Shown: positions 45,455 to 54,154 of the stretch, one piece after another | How positions within the stretch are numbered: position 1 is the first letter of the stretch | Layout: each line of letters begins with the position of its first letter | NCBI RefSeq assembly: GCF_000218565.1 | Contig: NC_015684.1 | Span: 2,418,001 to 2,482,000 of the forward strand | DNA: 64,000 bases | Direction of reading: 5' to 3' | DNA from: Afipia carboxidovorans OM5 | GTDB lineage: Bacteria > Pseudomonadota > Alphaproteobacteria > Rhizobiales > Xanthobacteraceae | Translations under genes and position numbers: made by a program | Notes under the pieces: model-generated | The model's database searches: none | The model's input: only the letters and a program-made list of their open reading frames with translations | What the model was told of the DNA's origin: nothing

Positions 45455-45482
45455 TTTATAAACCCCAGATCTTCCCTGTCAA
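45455..45482 (-). promoter_or_regulatory. ohr promoter
   Basis: On the minus strand: -35 TTGACA (45477-45482), 16-bp spacer, -10 TATAAA (45455-45460). Close to the consensus for the major sigma factor. Predicted start near 45448, next to the operator. Confidence 0.7.
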
Positions 45483-45488
45483 CGCTTG

Positions 45489-45507
45489 CGATTAAATCGG
45501 ATACGTT
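45489..45507. promoter_or_regulatory. OhrR operator, site 2 (ohrR side)
   Basis: CGATTAAATCGGATACGTT, matching the inverted site-1 sequence in 16 of 19 positions and overlapping the predicted ohrR promoter; suited to autoregulation. Confidence 0.6.
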
Positions 45508-45550
45508 ATATTAGACGTATGACGCTCACGTTTTCGTGTGGAGGCAGATG

Positions 45551-46024
45551 ATGAAACCGGCAAAGTCCACGGCGGACACTCTAAAGAAGGCGCCACGGCT
45601 GGAAGACTTCCTCTGCTTTGCGATCTATTCGGCCAATCTCGCCTATGGGCGGGCCTACAAGCCGATCCTGCACGAGCTCGGCCTCACCTACACGCAGTAC
45701 ATCACCATCGTCGCGCTGTGGGAGCACGACAGCCAGACCGTCGGCGGCCTCGGTGAAAAGCTGTTTCTCGAATCCAACACGCTGACACCGATCCTCAAGA
45801 AACTCGAGCAGCTCGGCTATCTGCGGCGGGCGCGCGATCCGAACGATGAGCGGCAGGTGACCGTAAGCCTGACGGAGGCCGGGCGGCGCCTGCGCGAAAA
45901 GGCCCTGCCCCTCAACCTCGTAAAGGAATCCGGGCTCGCGCCGGAGGAGTTTGCAAAAATGCAGAAAGGCATCGTCGCGCTACGCGACAACCTCATCAAG
46001 GCGGCGCAGAAACAACGAGGCTAA
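45551..46024 (+). CDS. ohrR: MarR-family organic-peroxide regulator OhrR
   Basis: 157 residues from the ATG at 45551 (GGAGG six bases upstream decides between it and 45548 and the GTG at 45536). It is a winged-helix MarR protein with the OhrR signature LCFAIYSANLAYGRAY; C22 is the sensory Cys. It is the only Cys, so this is a one-Cys OhrR type that responds by mixed disulfide or overoxidation. The recognition helix is LESNTLTPILKKLEQLGYL and the wing RDPNDERQVTVSLT. It represses ohr and itself until peroxide oxidises C22. Confidence 0.93.
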   Translation: MKPAKSTADTLKKAPRLEDFLCFAIYSANLAYGRAYKPILHELGLTYTQYITIVALWEHDSQTVGGLGEKLFLESNTLTPILKKLEQLGYLRRARDPNDERQVTVSLTEAGRRLREKALPLNLVKESGLAPEEFAKMQKGIVALRDNLIKAAQKQRG

Positions 46025-46033
46025 GATCGCCTG

Positions 46034-46480
46034 CTAAAAATCTTCCGGACAAGGGTCCACGATCTTCCAGAGATCCGGCCCGTTCTTGATCTTCTTCATG
46101 TCGTGGGTGAGCCCGCCGTTGCGGCGAATCCAGTCCTTCACCGTCTGCGGGTAATAAGACATCAGGTCCGATGTCCCCTCGACGCTCGTCACCTTGATGC
46201 CGAAGGTGAAAGCCTTGTCGTAATAGGCCTGATGCAGCCCGATGCTCGCCCGCGGGGTCACGCAGACCTTGCTTGGCGGCACGATGCCGAACACCAGCGT
46301 GCAGGCCGAATTGCAGATACCATCGATGACGACGCGCTCGCCTTTGGCGCGAACGCGCTCGTACTTCGCCTTGTATTCCTCGACATAGCCGCCGTGGTCG
46401 CGCGTGATACGCAGCACAGCCTCTGCCGGCGTCGCACCCACCGCCAGCACCGCCAAGACCAGAAACGCCAGACCACGCAT
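46034..46480 (-). CDS. Exported ClpP/crotonase-like hypothetical protein
   Basis: 148 residues from the ATG at 46480, which begins a signal peptide (MRGLAFLVLAVLAVGATPAEA); 14 more in-frame residues precede it. The mature part has IDGICNSACTLVFGIVPPSKVCVTPRASIGLHQAYY (in part) with a Ser in CNSACTL, resembling the nucleophile region of small periplasmic ClpP-like predicted proteases (COG3904). The pattern is suggestive only, since a full catalytic triad is not evident. It converges on ohrR. Confidence 0.6.
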   Translation of the reverse strand: MRGLAFLVLAVLAVGATPAEAVLRITRDHGGYVEEYKAKYERVRAKGERVVIDGICNSACTLVFGIVPPSKVCVTPRASIGLHQAYYDKAFTFGIKVTSVEGTSDLMSYYPQTVKDWIRRNGGLTHDMKKIKNGPDLWKIVDPCPEDF

Positions 46481-46748
46481 CGCGAAAATGATTCCACCCC
46501 GCCGTGCGAACACCACGGCCACCAGACGACAGGACTCTGGCGGGAGTGTGTTTGCATTCCGTTAATCATGTCCCGTGAACAGAAAACCCGCATCCCTGTG
46601 GCCGCCCATGGGGAAACCCGCCGGCCGCCCCGGCAGGGTTAACAAAAGGTAGCCGCCTCACCCATTAAGGTCGCCTTTCCATCAAATTTTCAGAAAGTTC
46701 CATCGGATAAAACCACCATGTTCTTTCCAGGAGGAACGGGAGAGCCTG

Positions 46749-47015
46749 GTGTCGATTTTCAAGCGGGAAGCGCGCAAACCGCGCCACAAGATTCAGCTCG
46801 GGGTATGGCTCACGCTCGATGGCGGCTTCGCCAAGCGGCCATGCACCATCCTCGATCTCTCAACGTCCGGCGCACGCCTGGCGGTGTCGAACAGCGGCAA
46901 GCTCGGTAACAAGCTGGCGCTTGCTTTGACCAAGGACGTCGGCAAGCTCACGCCATGCCGGCTCGTCTGGCAGCGCGGCGACGAGATCGGTGTCGAGTTC
47001 GTGCAGGCGAGCTAG
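46749..47015 (+). CDS. PilZ domain protein
   Basis: 88 residues from a GTG at 46749 with GGGAGA upstream. It carries the PilZ motif DLSTSGARL (D36, S38, G41), but the preceding Arg motif is degenerate: REARKPRHK has Ala where the first Arg of RxxxR should be. Binding to cyclic di-GMP is therefore uncertain. A diguanylate cyclase (PleD) and a nucleotide cyclase with CHASE2 are encoded in the window; the latter converges with this gene 30 bp away. Confidence 0.85.
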   Translation: MSIFKREARKPRHKIQLGVWLTLDGGFAKRPCTILDLSTSGARLAVSNSGKLGNKLALALTKDVGKLTPCRLVWQRGDEIGVEFVQAS

Positions 47016-47044
47016 GATTGTCGGGATGGCGCGTTGGCGAACCG

Positions 47045-49246
47045 CTATTTCGTCTCGAGGACGAAAACACCGTTCCAGCCCTCAGGCGGCGGATCATCGC
47101 GGAACGCTAAGATCCGCTTTTCATAGACCCGATAGAATTCCGAAAACACTCCATCGGAATCCGCACCCCGCCCTGCTTCAAGCGCGACAAGCGCGCCGTC
47201 CCAGTCGCGGGCACGATAGCAACGAAGCATGGCCGCAATACTGTCGTGGGCCTTATCGTACCGCTCCGTCTTCTCGCGCCCCAGCACCGCATAGATCGTC
47301 TCCGGCTCGGCCTTGCCCTTCACGGCGATGACGTCGATCTCGACGATGGCGAAAGCACCCTCGACCGCCCGCGCGGTACGGGAGCCGATCACCATCGGCA
47401 AGCCGTAGGTCTTGCACTGGCCCTCGATGCGCGAGGCAAGATTGACGCTGTCGCCCAGCACAGAATAGTCGAAGCGCAGCTCCGAGCCGATATTGCCGAC
47501 AACGCACGTGCCGGTGTTGAGCCCGATGCCGATCCGGATTGGCACATAAGGCGCGCCGCTTGCCGCGGCTTCAGCCTTGCGCTCGCGATTCACCACCTTG
47601 AGACAGGCGAGCATATCGAGCCCGGCCGCGCAGGCGTTGATCTCATGGGCATCGTCATGGAGCGGCGCATTCCAGAACGCCATGATGGCATCACCCATGT
47701 ATTTATCGATCGTACCCTTATGTGCGATGATTGTATTGGTGAGCGGCGTGAGAAAGCGATTCATCAGCCGCGTCAGACCTTGCGGATCGTTCTTGTAACT
47801 CTCTGCGATCGTGGTGAAGTCGCGAACGTCGCTGAACATGACCGTCATGGTGCGCTGCTCGCCGCCGAGCACCAGCCGCTCCGGCGAGCGTGCAAGCTCT
47901 TCGACCAGCGCGGGTGCGAGATATTGTCCGAACGCGGACCTGATCCGGCGGCGTTGCGAGCGCTCCTTGAAATAGTTCGCGAAGGTGAGCGTCATGTAGA
48001 TGAGCGCGCTCGACACCAGCGGAAAGGTGAAATCGATCAGCAGGCCTTGCCGCGTATAGAAAAGCCACGATGAGCCGACCAGCAACACCAGAACGGCCGC
48101 ACCGAGACCGACCATCACGAGCGGGCTCAAAACCGGCGCGAGCATGATAATCAGAATCCCGATCACCGCCGTAGCAATGAGCTCAAGCGCGAGCGCATAA
48201 TCGGGACGCGCAAGAATCTCGCCGTTCAGCATGCTTTCGAGAATCTGCGCATGCACCTCGACGCCCGGCATCGCTGCATCGATCGGCGTCGTCTTGATAT
48301 CCAGCAGGCCGACCGAGGACGTGCCAATAATCACCAGCTTGTCCTTGAGCGCTGCCTGATCGACACGGCCGCGAAGAACGTCAGCCGCGGAGATATAAAG
48401 TGACGGATCATGACGACCGAAGCGCACCCAGAACTGCCCGTTCTTGTCGGTTGCGATCCTGAAGCCCGGAATCGCAACGCTGTCGATGCCAGCCTCGCTC
48501 GCGCGGATCAAAATGGTGCTCGCGCCCGTTGCAACGCGCAGCATCTCGAAGGCAAGCGATGGCCTGATCTGACCTTGCGCCTCCATCACCAGCGGCACGC
48601 GCCGGACGATTCCGTCGCGTTCATTCTGGATCGTGAAGACGCCGCGCCCTGCCGCCGCCTGCTCCAGAATAGGAATGTTTCGCAGCAGCCCGGGATAGGA
48701 CAGAAGGAACGGCTTCGGATCACCGAACGTCGCGATCCCGATCGTGGTGTCGGATGTCTCGGACGAAACAGCCGTTGAAAGCGCGGATTCGCCAACCACG
48801 GCGCGGGACTTGTGAACCGCTTCCGCAAAGACACGATCGTTGTCGGGAAGCTCGCTCAGTTTTTCGCGCGTCACCTCGTCGAGACTGCGGAAGGTTTTCA
48901 ACGCGGCTACCGGCGACAGCCTGTCGGCCTCCGGGAAGATGACGTCGAAGGCCACCACCGCAGCGCCGAGGTCGGTGAGCCTGGTGACAAGATCGGCCAG
49001 ATAAGTCCGCGGCCATGGCCACTGGCCAAGTTCGCTGAGGCTCTTCTCGTCGATATCGACGATCCTGACCGGCTTTTCGCCCGCGGGCCGCGGCTGCAGT
49101 ACTTGATACATATCGAAGACGCGGAGCCGAAGCTCATCCAGCACGCGCGAGTCCCCGAGCCGCACGGCAAGGAGAAAAACAAGCAGGCCGAGGCAAAGGC
49201 ATCGGAAAAGACCAAACGAACGAGCCAGCCGCAAAATTCGCTTCAT
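47045..49246 (-). CDS. Adenylate/guanylate cyclase with CHASE2 sensor domain
   Basis: 733 residues: N-terminal transmembrane helix (about 10-28), periplasmic CHASE2 domain (about 35-340; RIVDIDEKSLSELGQWPWPR and AFDVIFPEADR are typical), three or four transmembrane helices (about 350-430), and a class III cyclase domain (about 460-640). The cyclase has VMFSDVRDFTTI (metal Asp) and GDAIMAFWNAP, with LNTGTCVVGNIGS. It makes cAMP or cGMP in response to an unknown periplasmic signal. The final 90 residues are a helical extension. Confidence 0.92.
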   Translation of the reverse strand: MKRILRLARSFGLFRCLCLGLLVFLLAVRLGDSRVLDELRLRVFDMYQVLQPRPAGEKPVRIVDIDEKSLSELGQWPWPRTYLADLVTRLTDLGAAVVAFDVIFPEADRLSPVAALKTFRSLDEVTREKLSELPDNDRVFAEAVHKSRAVVGESALSTAVSSETSDTTIGIATFGDPKPFLLSYPGLLRNIPILEQAAAGRGVFTIQNERDGIVRRVPLVMEAQGQIRPSLAFEMLRVATGASTILIRASEAGIDSVAIPGFRIATDKNGQFWVRFGRHDPSLYISAADVLRGRVDQAALKDKLVIIGTSSVGLLDIKTTPIDAAMPGVEVHAQILESMLNGEILARPDYALALELIATAVIGILIIMLAPVLSPLVMVGLGAAVLVLLVGSSWLFYTRQGLLIDFTFPLVSSALIYMTLTFANYFKERSQRRRIRSAFGQYLAPALVEELARSPERLVLGGEQRTMTVMFSDVRDFTTIAESYKNDPQGLTRLMNRFLTPLTNTIIAHKGTIDKYMGDAIMAFWNAPLHDDAHEINACAAGLDMLACLKVVNRERKAEAAASGAPYVPIRIGIGLNTGTCVVGNIGSELRFDYSVLGDSVNLASRIEGQCKTYGLPMVIGSRTARAVEGAFAIVEIDVIAVKGKAEPETIYAVLGREKTERYDKAHDSIAAMLRCYRARDWDGALVALEAGRGADSDGVFSEFYRVYEKRILAFRDDPPPEGWNGVFVLETK

Positions 49247-49432
49247 CGAAATCCTGCCGCCATCCCTGCCCGGAAACGCAAGTCACTTTGATGCCGCGGG
49301 ACGGAGTTTAAATCTGCAAAAAACGAAAGCGCCTTCGCCTGCAAAACGCTGCCGGAAGGCGGATCGCCGCAAGCGGTCATCATCATATCGGGTGCAGTGC
49401 CTCGGCGCGACTCCGTTGCTATCTCAGGACAA

Positions 49433-49801
49433 TCATTCAGCTTGCAATACCGCCTGCGCGCTGGCGTCAAGGAGCACGCCAGCCGCCGCCAGTCTCCTCA
49501 GAACGGTTTTCGCCGCCGGGTCTTTGCTGCGGAAGTTTGCGGAGAATGTGCGGATGCCCCGTTTCGGCGAAAACTGAATACTGACACCGAGCCGCTGTCC
49601 GCAACTGACGGCTTCGATATCCTCGAACCTCAAGACATGCAGGCGGATGACGCGGATCGCCAGCGCATCCTGCCCGATCACAAGGGACGCCATCAGGGAG
49701 TTACGCGACACAGCCAAAAACGGGACGCGTTTCAATCCGCTGAAGGTCGCGAGTGGCGTGAAGCGCTCTCCGACCACAATCGGCTTTTGCGAAGCTGACA
49801 T
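49433..49801 (-). CDS. Hypothetical protein
   Basis: 122 residues from the ATG at 49801 (MSASQKPIVVGERFTPLATF); the frame extends further upstream but is less conserved in look. Beta-rich N-terminal half (FLAVSRNSLMASLVIGQDALAIRVIRLHVLRFEDIEAV in part) with a PH/GRAM-like feel, and an Ala-rich C-terminal helix. Not recognised. Located upstream of the CHASE2 cyclase on the same strand, 186 bp away. Confidence 0.5.
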   Translation of the reverse strand: MSASQKPIVVGERFTPLATFSGLKRVPFLAVSRNSLMASLVIGQDALAIRVIRLHVLRFEDIEAVSCGQRLGVSIQFSPKRGIRTFSANFRSKDPAAKTVLRRLAAAGVLLDASAQAVLQAE

Positions 49802-50137
49802 CCACCCCACCCTTCCAGACAAAAGCTGGCCCGGTTCCTCCCACCGAATTGCTGCGAGGGCAGCGTCCGGAACGTGGCAGAACACGTTCGAGCGATGGGG
49901 CCGCCACATCTCGAAATCAACCTCGTTCCCCGCGATACAATTCCGCAGGGCAACCTGGGGCATTCACAACCAAAGCGGATCTGAGGGAATGGCGCACCGC
50001 CTCAGGTGATGATGCGAACTATGTCTACTCCATAGCCCTCTAAGACCCTCCCAAAGCCAATCGATAGTCGTTTTAAAGAATCCGCCATCATCAAGGGGTG
50101 TTCATCATATTCGGAGCGAGCCCTCGGACAATCGTTC
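49802..50137. other. 336-bp stretch upstream of the hypothetical gene
   Basis: Contains only short competing open frames in unlikely codon usage. I see no tRNA, terminator or repeat of note; it probably holds the promoter of the minus-strand gene ending at 49433 and the 3' region of the LysR gene. Confidence 0.4.
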
Positions 50138-51031
50138 TCACGCCCGAAACCGCAGCGTCTCCACCAGTAGCGTGAATGCGGACGAAGCATGCCTGCGGTG
50201 CGGATAGTAGAGGTGATAACCGGGGAGGTCGGGTGTGAACTTGCTCAGTACCCGCACCAGCCGGCCTTTATCCAGATAGCTCTGCGCTTGATCCAGCGGC
50301 AGATAGGCCAGCCCATGACCGTCGAGCGCGGCATCGAGGATCAGGTCGATGGTGTTGAGGATGAGCGGTCCCTCGACACGCACGCGCACGTCGCGGCCGC
50401 CGCGCTTCAGCCGCCAGCTATTGAGCGTGCCCGAGGTCGGCAGTCGTAGATTGATCGCGCGATGATCGATCAGTTGCGCCGGCGATGCCGGAACGGGATG
50501 TGTGCGGAAGTAATCCGGCGCGCCGACGATCGCCATCGGAATGTCGGGACCGATGCGCATCGCGATCATGTCTTTCGCCATCTCGCCGCCGAGACGAACG
50601 CCGGCGTCGAAACGATCGGCCACAACGTCTGCCAATCCGTAGTCGATGGTCATCTCCACCGTGACGTCGGGATTGCCGGTCAGCAGCCGCTTCATCGCGG
50701 GCACGAGGATAGTCTTGGCGGCGTGTTCGACGGTCGTGATCCGGATCGTGCCGGAGGGTCGATCGCGCAGTTCGCTCAGTGAGGCGATCGCTGAATCGAG
50801 CTCATGCAGCATGGGACCGAGTGTCGCGAGTAACCGCTCGCCGGCATCGGTCGGCGCCACGCTGCGCGTCGTGCGCGATAACAGTCGCAGCCCCAGTCGT
50901 TCCTCGATCCGCCGAACGATCTGGCTCAGCGCGGATTGCGCCATACCCAGGCGGGCCGCCGCCTTGGTGAAGCTGCGCTCCTCGGCGACCACGACGAAGG
51001 CCGCGAGATCGGCAATCTCGTCGCGACGCAT
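50138..51031 (-). CDS. LysR-family transcriptional regulator
   Basis: 297 residues. N-terminal winged helix: LAAFVVVAEERSFTKAAARLGMAQSALSQIVRRIEERLG (in part), with the recognition helix AQSALSQIVRRIE. The C-terminal co-inducer domain follows from about 90 to the end. It is most likely an activator or repressor of the divergent hydrolase genes (144-bp gap). A dyad AGACA-N7-TGTCT sits in that gap. Confidence 0.93.
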   Translation of the reverse strand: MRRDEIADLAAFVVVAEERSFTKAAARLGMAQSALSQIVRRIEERLGLRLLSRTTRSVAPTDAGERLLATLGPMLHELDSAIASLSELRDRPSGTIRITTVEHAAKTILVPAMKRLLTGNPDVTVEMTIDYGLADVVADRFDAGVRLGGEMAKDMIAMRIGPDIPMAIVGAPDYFRTHPVPASPAQLIDHRAINLRLPTSGTLNSWRLKRGGRDVRVRVEGPLILNTIDLILDAALDGHGLAYLPLDQAQSYLDKGRLVRVLSKFTPDLPGYHLYYPHRRHASSAFTLLVETLRFRA

Positions 51032-51054
51032 TCATCACCTCAATGATAAGCCCA

Positions 51055-51071
51055 AGACAAATTACCTGTCT
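51055..51071. promoter_or_regulatory. Dyad symmetry in LysR/hydrolase divergent region
   Basis: AGACA-AATTACC-TGTCT, 24 bp from the LysR start and 105 bp from the hydrolase start. Arms are only 5 bp and it is not a perfect T-N11-A LysR box. Confidence 0.35.
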
Positions 51072-51175
51072 AATAGGAACAATATTTCTGACCTAGATTG
51101 CGTTCATCAGCAAGGGGGACTTCCCCAAAAGCGCGGCAACGGGCCGCGAAACGGTGAACGGAAAGGAACCGGACC

Positions 51176-52120
51176 ATGGGCAAGATCAGCTTCGCCAATT
51201 CCAACAACAAGACCATCGCCATGTCGGCTGTGATCGATTTTCCTGCGGGCTTTGACGAGAAGAAGAACTATCCCGCCATCGTCGTCTCGCATCCCGGCGG
51301 CGGCGTGAAGGAACAGACCGCGGGCACTTATGCGAAGAAGCTCGCCGCGCAGGGCTTCGTCACCATCGCGTTCGACCGCTCTTACCAGGGCGAGAGTGGC
51401 GGCGAGCCGCGCCAGCTTGAAAACCCCTACATCAGCACCGAGGACGTCAGCGCCGCCATCGATTACCTCGCCATGTTGCCTTACATCGACAAGGATCGCA
51501 TCGGCGCGATGGGCATCTGCGCCGGTGCCGGCTACACCGCCAACGCCGCGATCCAGGATCGCCGCATCAAGGCGGTCGGCACCGTCAGCGCGGTCAATAT
51601 CGGTTCGATGTTCCGCAACGGCTGGGAGAACACCGTCAGGTCGATCGATGCGCTGCCGCTGGTCGAGGCCGGCTCGAACGCTCGCACCTCGGACGCCGAA
51701 GGCAAAGGATACACGACGATGCCGCTCGCGCCGCTGACGGAGAAGGACGCGCCGAACGAGGAATTGCGCCAAGCCTGGGAGTATTACCACACGCCACGCG
51801 CCGAATGCGCCACCGCCCCCGGTGTCGCGACGCTACGCAGCCTGAACCAGATCATCACCTACGACGCCTATCACATGGCCGACGTTTATCTGACCCAACC
51901 GATCCAGATCGTGGCCGGCAGCATCGCGGGCAGCAAGTGGATGAGCGACGACCTGTTCGATCGCGCCGCCAGCACGGACAAGTCCTTCCACATCGTCGAC
52001 GGCGCCAACCACATGGATCTCTACGACGGCCAGAAGTTTGTCGATGAAGCGGTGTCGGTGCTTGCGCCGTTCTTCCGGCAGAAACTAACCGGCGCTGCCG
52101 TGAAGCAGGCGGCCGAATAA
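51176..52120 (+). CDS. Cys-nucleophile alpha/beta hydrolase (dienelactone hydrolase-like), copy 1
   Basis: 314 residues. A hydrolase fold in which the nucleophile elbow is MGICAGAGY, so C115 replaces the usual Ser, as in dienelactone hydrolases. The oxyanion segment is VVSHPGGG, FDRSYQGESGGEPR is conserved with copy 2, and a C-terminal His is in DGANHMDLYDG. The ribosome site is GGAAAGGA. The substrate is unknown. It is divergent from a LysR regulator and followed by a close paralogue. Confidence 0.85.
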   Translation: MGKISFANSNNKTIAMSAVIDFPAGFDEKKNYPAIVVSHPGGGVKEQTAGTYAKKLAAQGFVTIAFDRSYQGESGGEPRQLENPYISTEDVSAAIDYLAMLPYIDKDRIGAMGICAGAGYTANAAIQDRRIKAVGTVSAVNIGSMFRNGWENTVRSIDALPLVEAGSNARTSDAEGKGYTTMPLAPLTEKDAPNEELRQAWEYYHTPRAECATAPGVATLRSLNQIITYDAYHMADVYLTQPIQIVAGSIAGSKWMSDDLFDRAASTDKSFHIVDGANHMDLYDGQKFVDEAVSVLAPFFRQKLTGAAVKQAAE

Positions 52121-52178
52121 CGCGAAGCGCATGCGTCGGGCGCCTTGCGCTCCCGGCCCTCCAGACAAGGACAAGATC

Positions 52179-53147
52179 ATGAAATCCGTTCAGATCAAGA
52201 ACCGGGACATGGCGTGGCATATTGCAGCCAACACCTTGCTTCCTCCGAACTTCGACGAGAAAAAGCAGTATCCAGCGATCGTCAGCGTTCATCCGTTCGG
52301 CAGTTGCAAGGAACAGACCTCCGGCAACGTTTACGGCAAGGCGCTCGCCGAGCAGGGCTTTGTCGTCATCCCCTATGACGCGAGCTTCCAGGGCGCATCC
52401 GGCGGCGAGCCGCGCTGGATCGAGGACCCGACCCAACGGGTCGAGGATATCAGCCATGTCATCGACTACGCGGTGACGCTGCCCTATGTCGATGCCGACC
52501 GGATCGGTGTCATCGGTGTCTGCGGTGGCGGCGGCTATGTACTCAACGCCACGCTCACCGAAAAGCGCATCAAGGCGGTGGTCGCGATCACGCCGGTCAA
52601 TATCGGCCGCCTGTTTCGCGAGGGTTTCAGCAGTTACGATCCGCTCGGCGCGCTTGATGCGATGGCTGCACAGCGCACTAAAGAAGCGCGCGGCGGCGAG
52701 TTGCAGGTCAATGAACTGCTGCCGGCAAGTCCTGACGTCGCGAAAGCGAACGGCTTGACCGAGCGAGACGTATTTGAGGCAACGGATTACTACAAGACGC
52801 CGCGCGGCCAACAGCCCGGCGGCTGGACGCGGATGCTGTTCAGCCACGCGCAGAACACGCTGGGCTGGGATGCATTTGCCTTTGCGGAAATGCTGATGAC
52901 CCAGCCGATGATGGTCGTGATCGGTGAGAGGGTCGGCGCGTTCGGCGCTTATCGCGACGGCATGGAAATCTACGGCCGCTCCACGGCCTCGAAGGACCGC
53001 CAGATCGTCTCGCTGGAAGACTGGTCGCACTACGATCTCTACGACAAGCCTGAGCCGGTGCGCCTGGCTCTGGAGAAGCTGGTGCCGTTCTTCAAGACGC
53101 ATCTCGGCGGCGCGACCGCCGCAAGCCGGTCGCAGGCAGCGGAGTAA
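52179..53147 (+). CDS. Cys-nucleophile alpha/beta hydrolase, copy 2
   Basis: 322 residues from the ATG at 52179. Paralogue of the preceding gene over its length: the elbow is IGVCGGGGY (C115 at the same residue number), YDASFQGASGGEPR and EDWSHYDLYDK are shared. The stretch after the elbow is more divergent, so the two may differ in substrate. It begins 58 bp after copy 1 and is probably co-transcribed. A terminator follows and then an NAD(P)-binding protein. Confidence 0.85.
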   Translation: MKSVQIKNRDMAWHIAANTLLPPNFDEKKQYPAIVSVHPFGSCKEQTSGNVYGKALAEQGFVVIPYDASFQGASGGEPRWIEDPTQRVEDISHVIDYAVTLPYVDADRIGVIGVCGGGGYVLNATLTEKRIKAVVAITPVNIGRLFREGFSSYDPLGALDAMAAQRTKEARGGELQVNELLPASPDVAKANGLTERDVFEATDYYKTPRGQQPGGWTRMLFSHAQNTLGWDAFAFAEMLMTQPMMVVIGERVGAFGAYRDGMEIYGRSTASKDRQIVSLEDWSHYDLYDKPEPVRLALEKLVPFFKTHLGGATAASRSQAAE

Positions 53148-53163
53148 GCGTGTGCTTTTTCGA

Positions 53164-53201
53164 CGGAGCGGCGTCGGATTTCCGCGCCGCTCCGAATTTT
53201 T
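53164..53201 (+). terminator. Hairpin between second hydrolase and NAD(P)-binding gene
   Basis: CGGAGCGGCG (53164-53173) pairs with CGCCGCTCCG (53185-53194), followed by AATTTTT. May act as terminator or attenuator ahead of the next gene. Confidence 0.75.
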
Positions 53202-53214
53202 GCGAGGATGAAAA

Positions 53215-53850
53215 ATGACGAAACTTCTTGTTCTGGGTGCCGGCGGTCAGATTGCCCGCCACGCGGTCGCGATGCTGAGTAGCGATGCCAATATCGCGCT
53301 GACGCTGTTCGCTCGCAGCCCGGAGAAACTGACGCAAACGCCTGCGAACGCCACGATCGTTCAGGGTGATGTGCGCGACCGCGCGAAGCTCGACGAAGCG
53401 ATCAAAGAACGGGACATCGTCTACGCCAATCTGACCGGTGAGGATCTCGATGCTCAGGCCAGAAGCGTGATCGCATCGATGCAGGCCATGAATGTGAAGC
53501 GGCTGATCTTCGTACTGGCGCTCGGCATCTATGACGAAGTGCCGGGCAAATTCGGCGAGTGGAACAACGCGACCATCGGCGAGGAGCTGAAACCATTCCG
53601 TCGCGCCGCCGATGCCATCGAAGCCTCGAAGCTCGATTACACTACCCTGCGCCCTGCCTGGCTCACGGATGAAGACGAGGTCGACTACGAGCTGACCGAG
53701 CGTGATGCGCCGTTCAAGGGCACTGTTGTCTCGCGCAAGAGCGTGGCCGACCTGATCGTGAAGGTCATCCGCTCTCCCAGCCTTCATCTGCGCGGCAATC
53801 TCGGCGTCAACAAACCGGGGACCGATGGTGACAAACCTTACTTCATGTAG
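53215..53850 (+). CDS. NAD(P)-binding atypical SDR / NmrA-like protein
   Basis: 211 residues, Rossmann-like: KLLVLGAGGQIARHAVAML with GxxGxxA, FARSPEKL after strand 2 (Arg suggests NADPH preference), QGDVRD after strand 3, then LTGEDLDAQARSVIASMQ and FVLALGIYDEVP. There is no clear YxxxK, so it is atypical SDR or a sensor-like binder. RBS GAGG. It could reduce quinones or flavin-linked substrates; this is inference. It follows the two hydrolases under a hairpin. Confidence 0.82.
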   Translation: MTKLLVLGAGGQIARHAVAMLSSDANIALTLFARSPEKLTQTPANATIVQGDVRDRAKLDEAIKERDIVYANLTGEDLDAQARSVIASMQAMNVKRLIFVLALGIYDEVPGKFGEWNNATIGEELKPFRRAADAIEASKLDYTTLRPAWLTDEDEVDYELTERDAPFKGTVVSRKSVADLIVKVIRSPSLHLRGNLGVNKPGTDGDKPYFM

Positions 53851-54077
53851 GCGGGATGTCAGAGTTCGCTTGTCTCTGCGAAACGCGGGAGAGACGGCAG
53901 GAGACTTTTTCCGCTTCGTTTCGGATCAGAAATCGCCATTCGACCGGAAGCGATTCGAACTTTTTCACCGCCAAACGCCGCCGTTTCTACGCTTTTGTCA
54001 GCACAGCCATCCCGCACTCTTCGCATGGAGCGTAATTTCGGCGGTTATCGGCGGCAATAGAGGGCAATCGGCGGTTT

Positions 54078-54154
54078 TGGCGCGCTCCGAGAGATTCGAA
54101 CTCCCGACCCTCGGAATCGAAATCCGATGCTCTATCCAGCTGAGCTAGGAGCGC
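54078..54154 (-). tRNA. tRNA-Arg (UCG anticodon)
   Basis: 77 nt with encoded CCA. Acceptor GCGCTCC / GGAGCGC, D-arm AGCTCAGCTGGATAGAGC, anticodon arm TCGGA-TTTCGAT-TCCGA (anticodon TCG), T-arm with TTCGAAT. It reads CGA and relatives. No integration signature at the 3' end. Confidence 0.94.
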
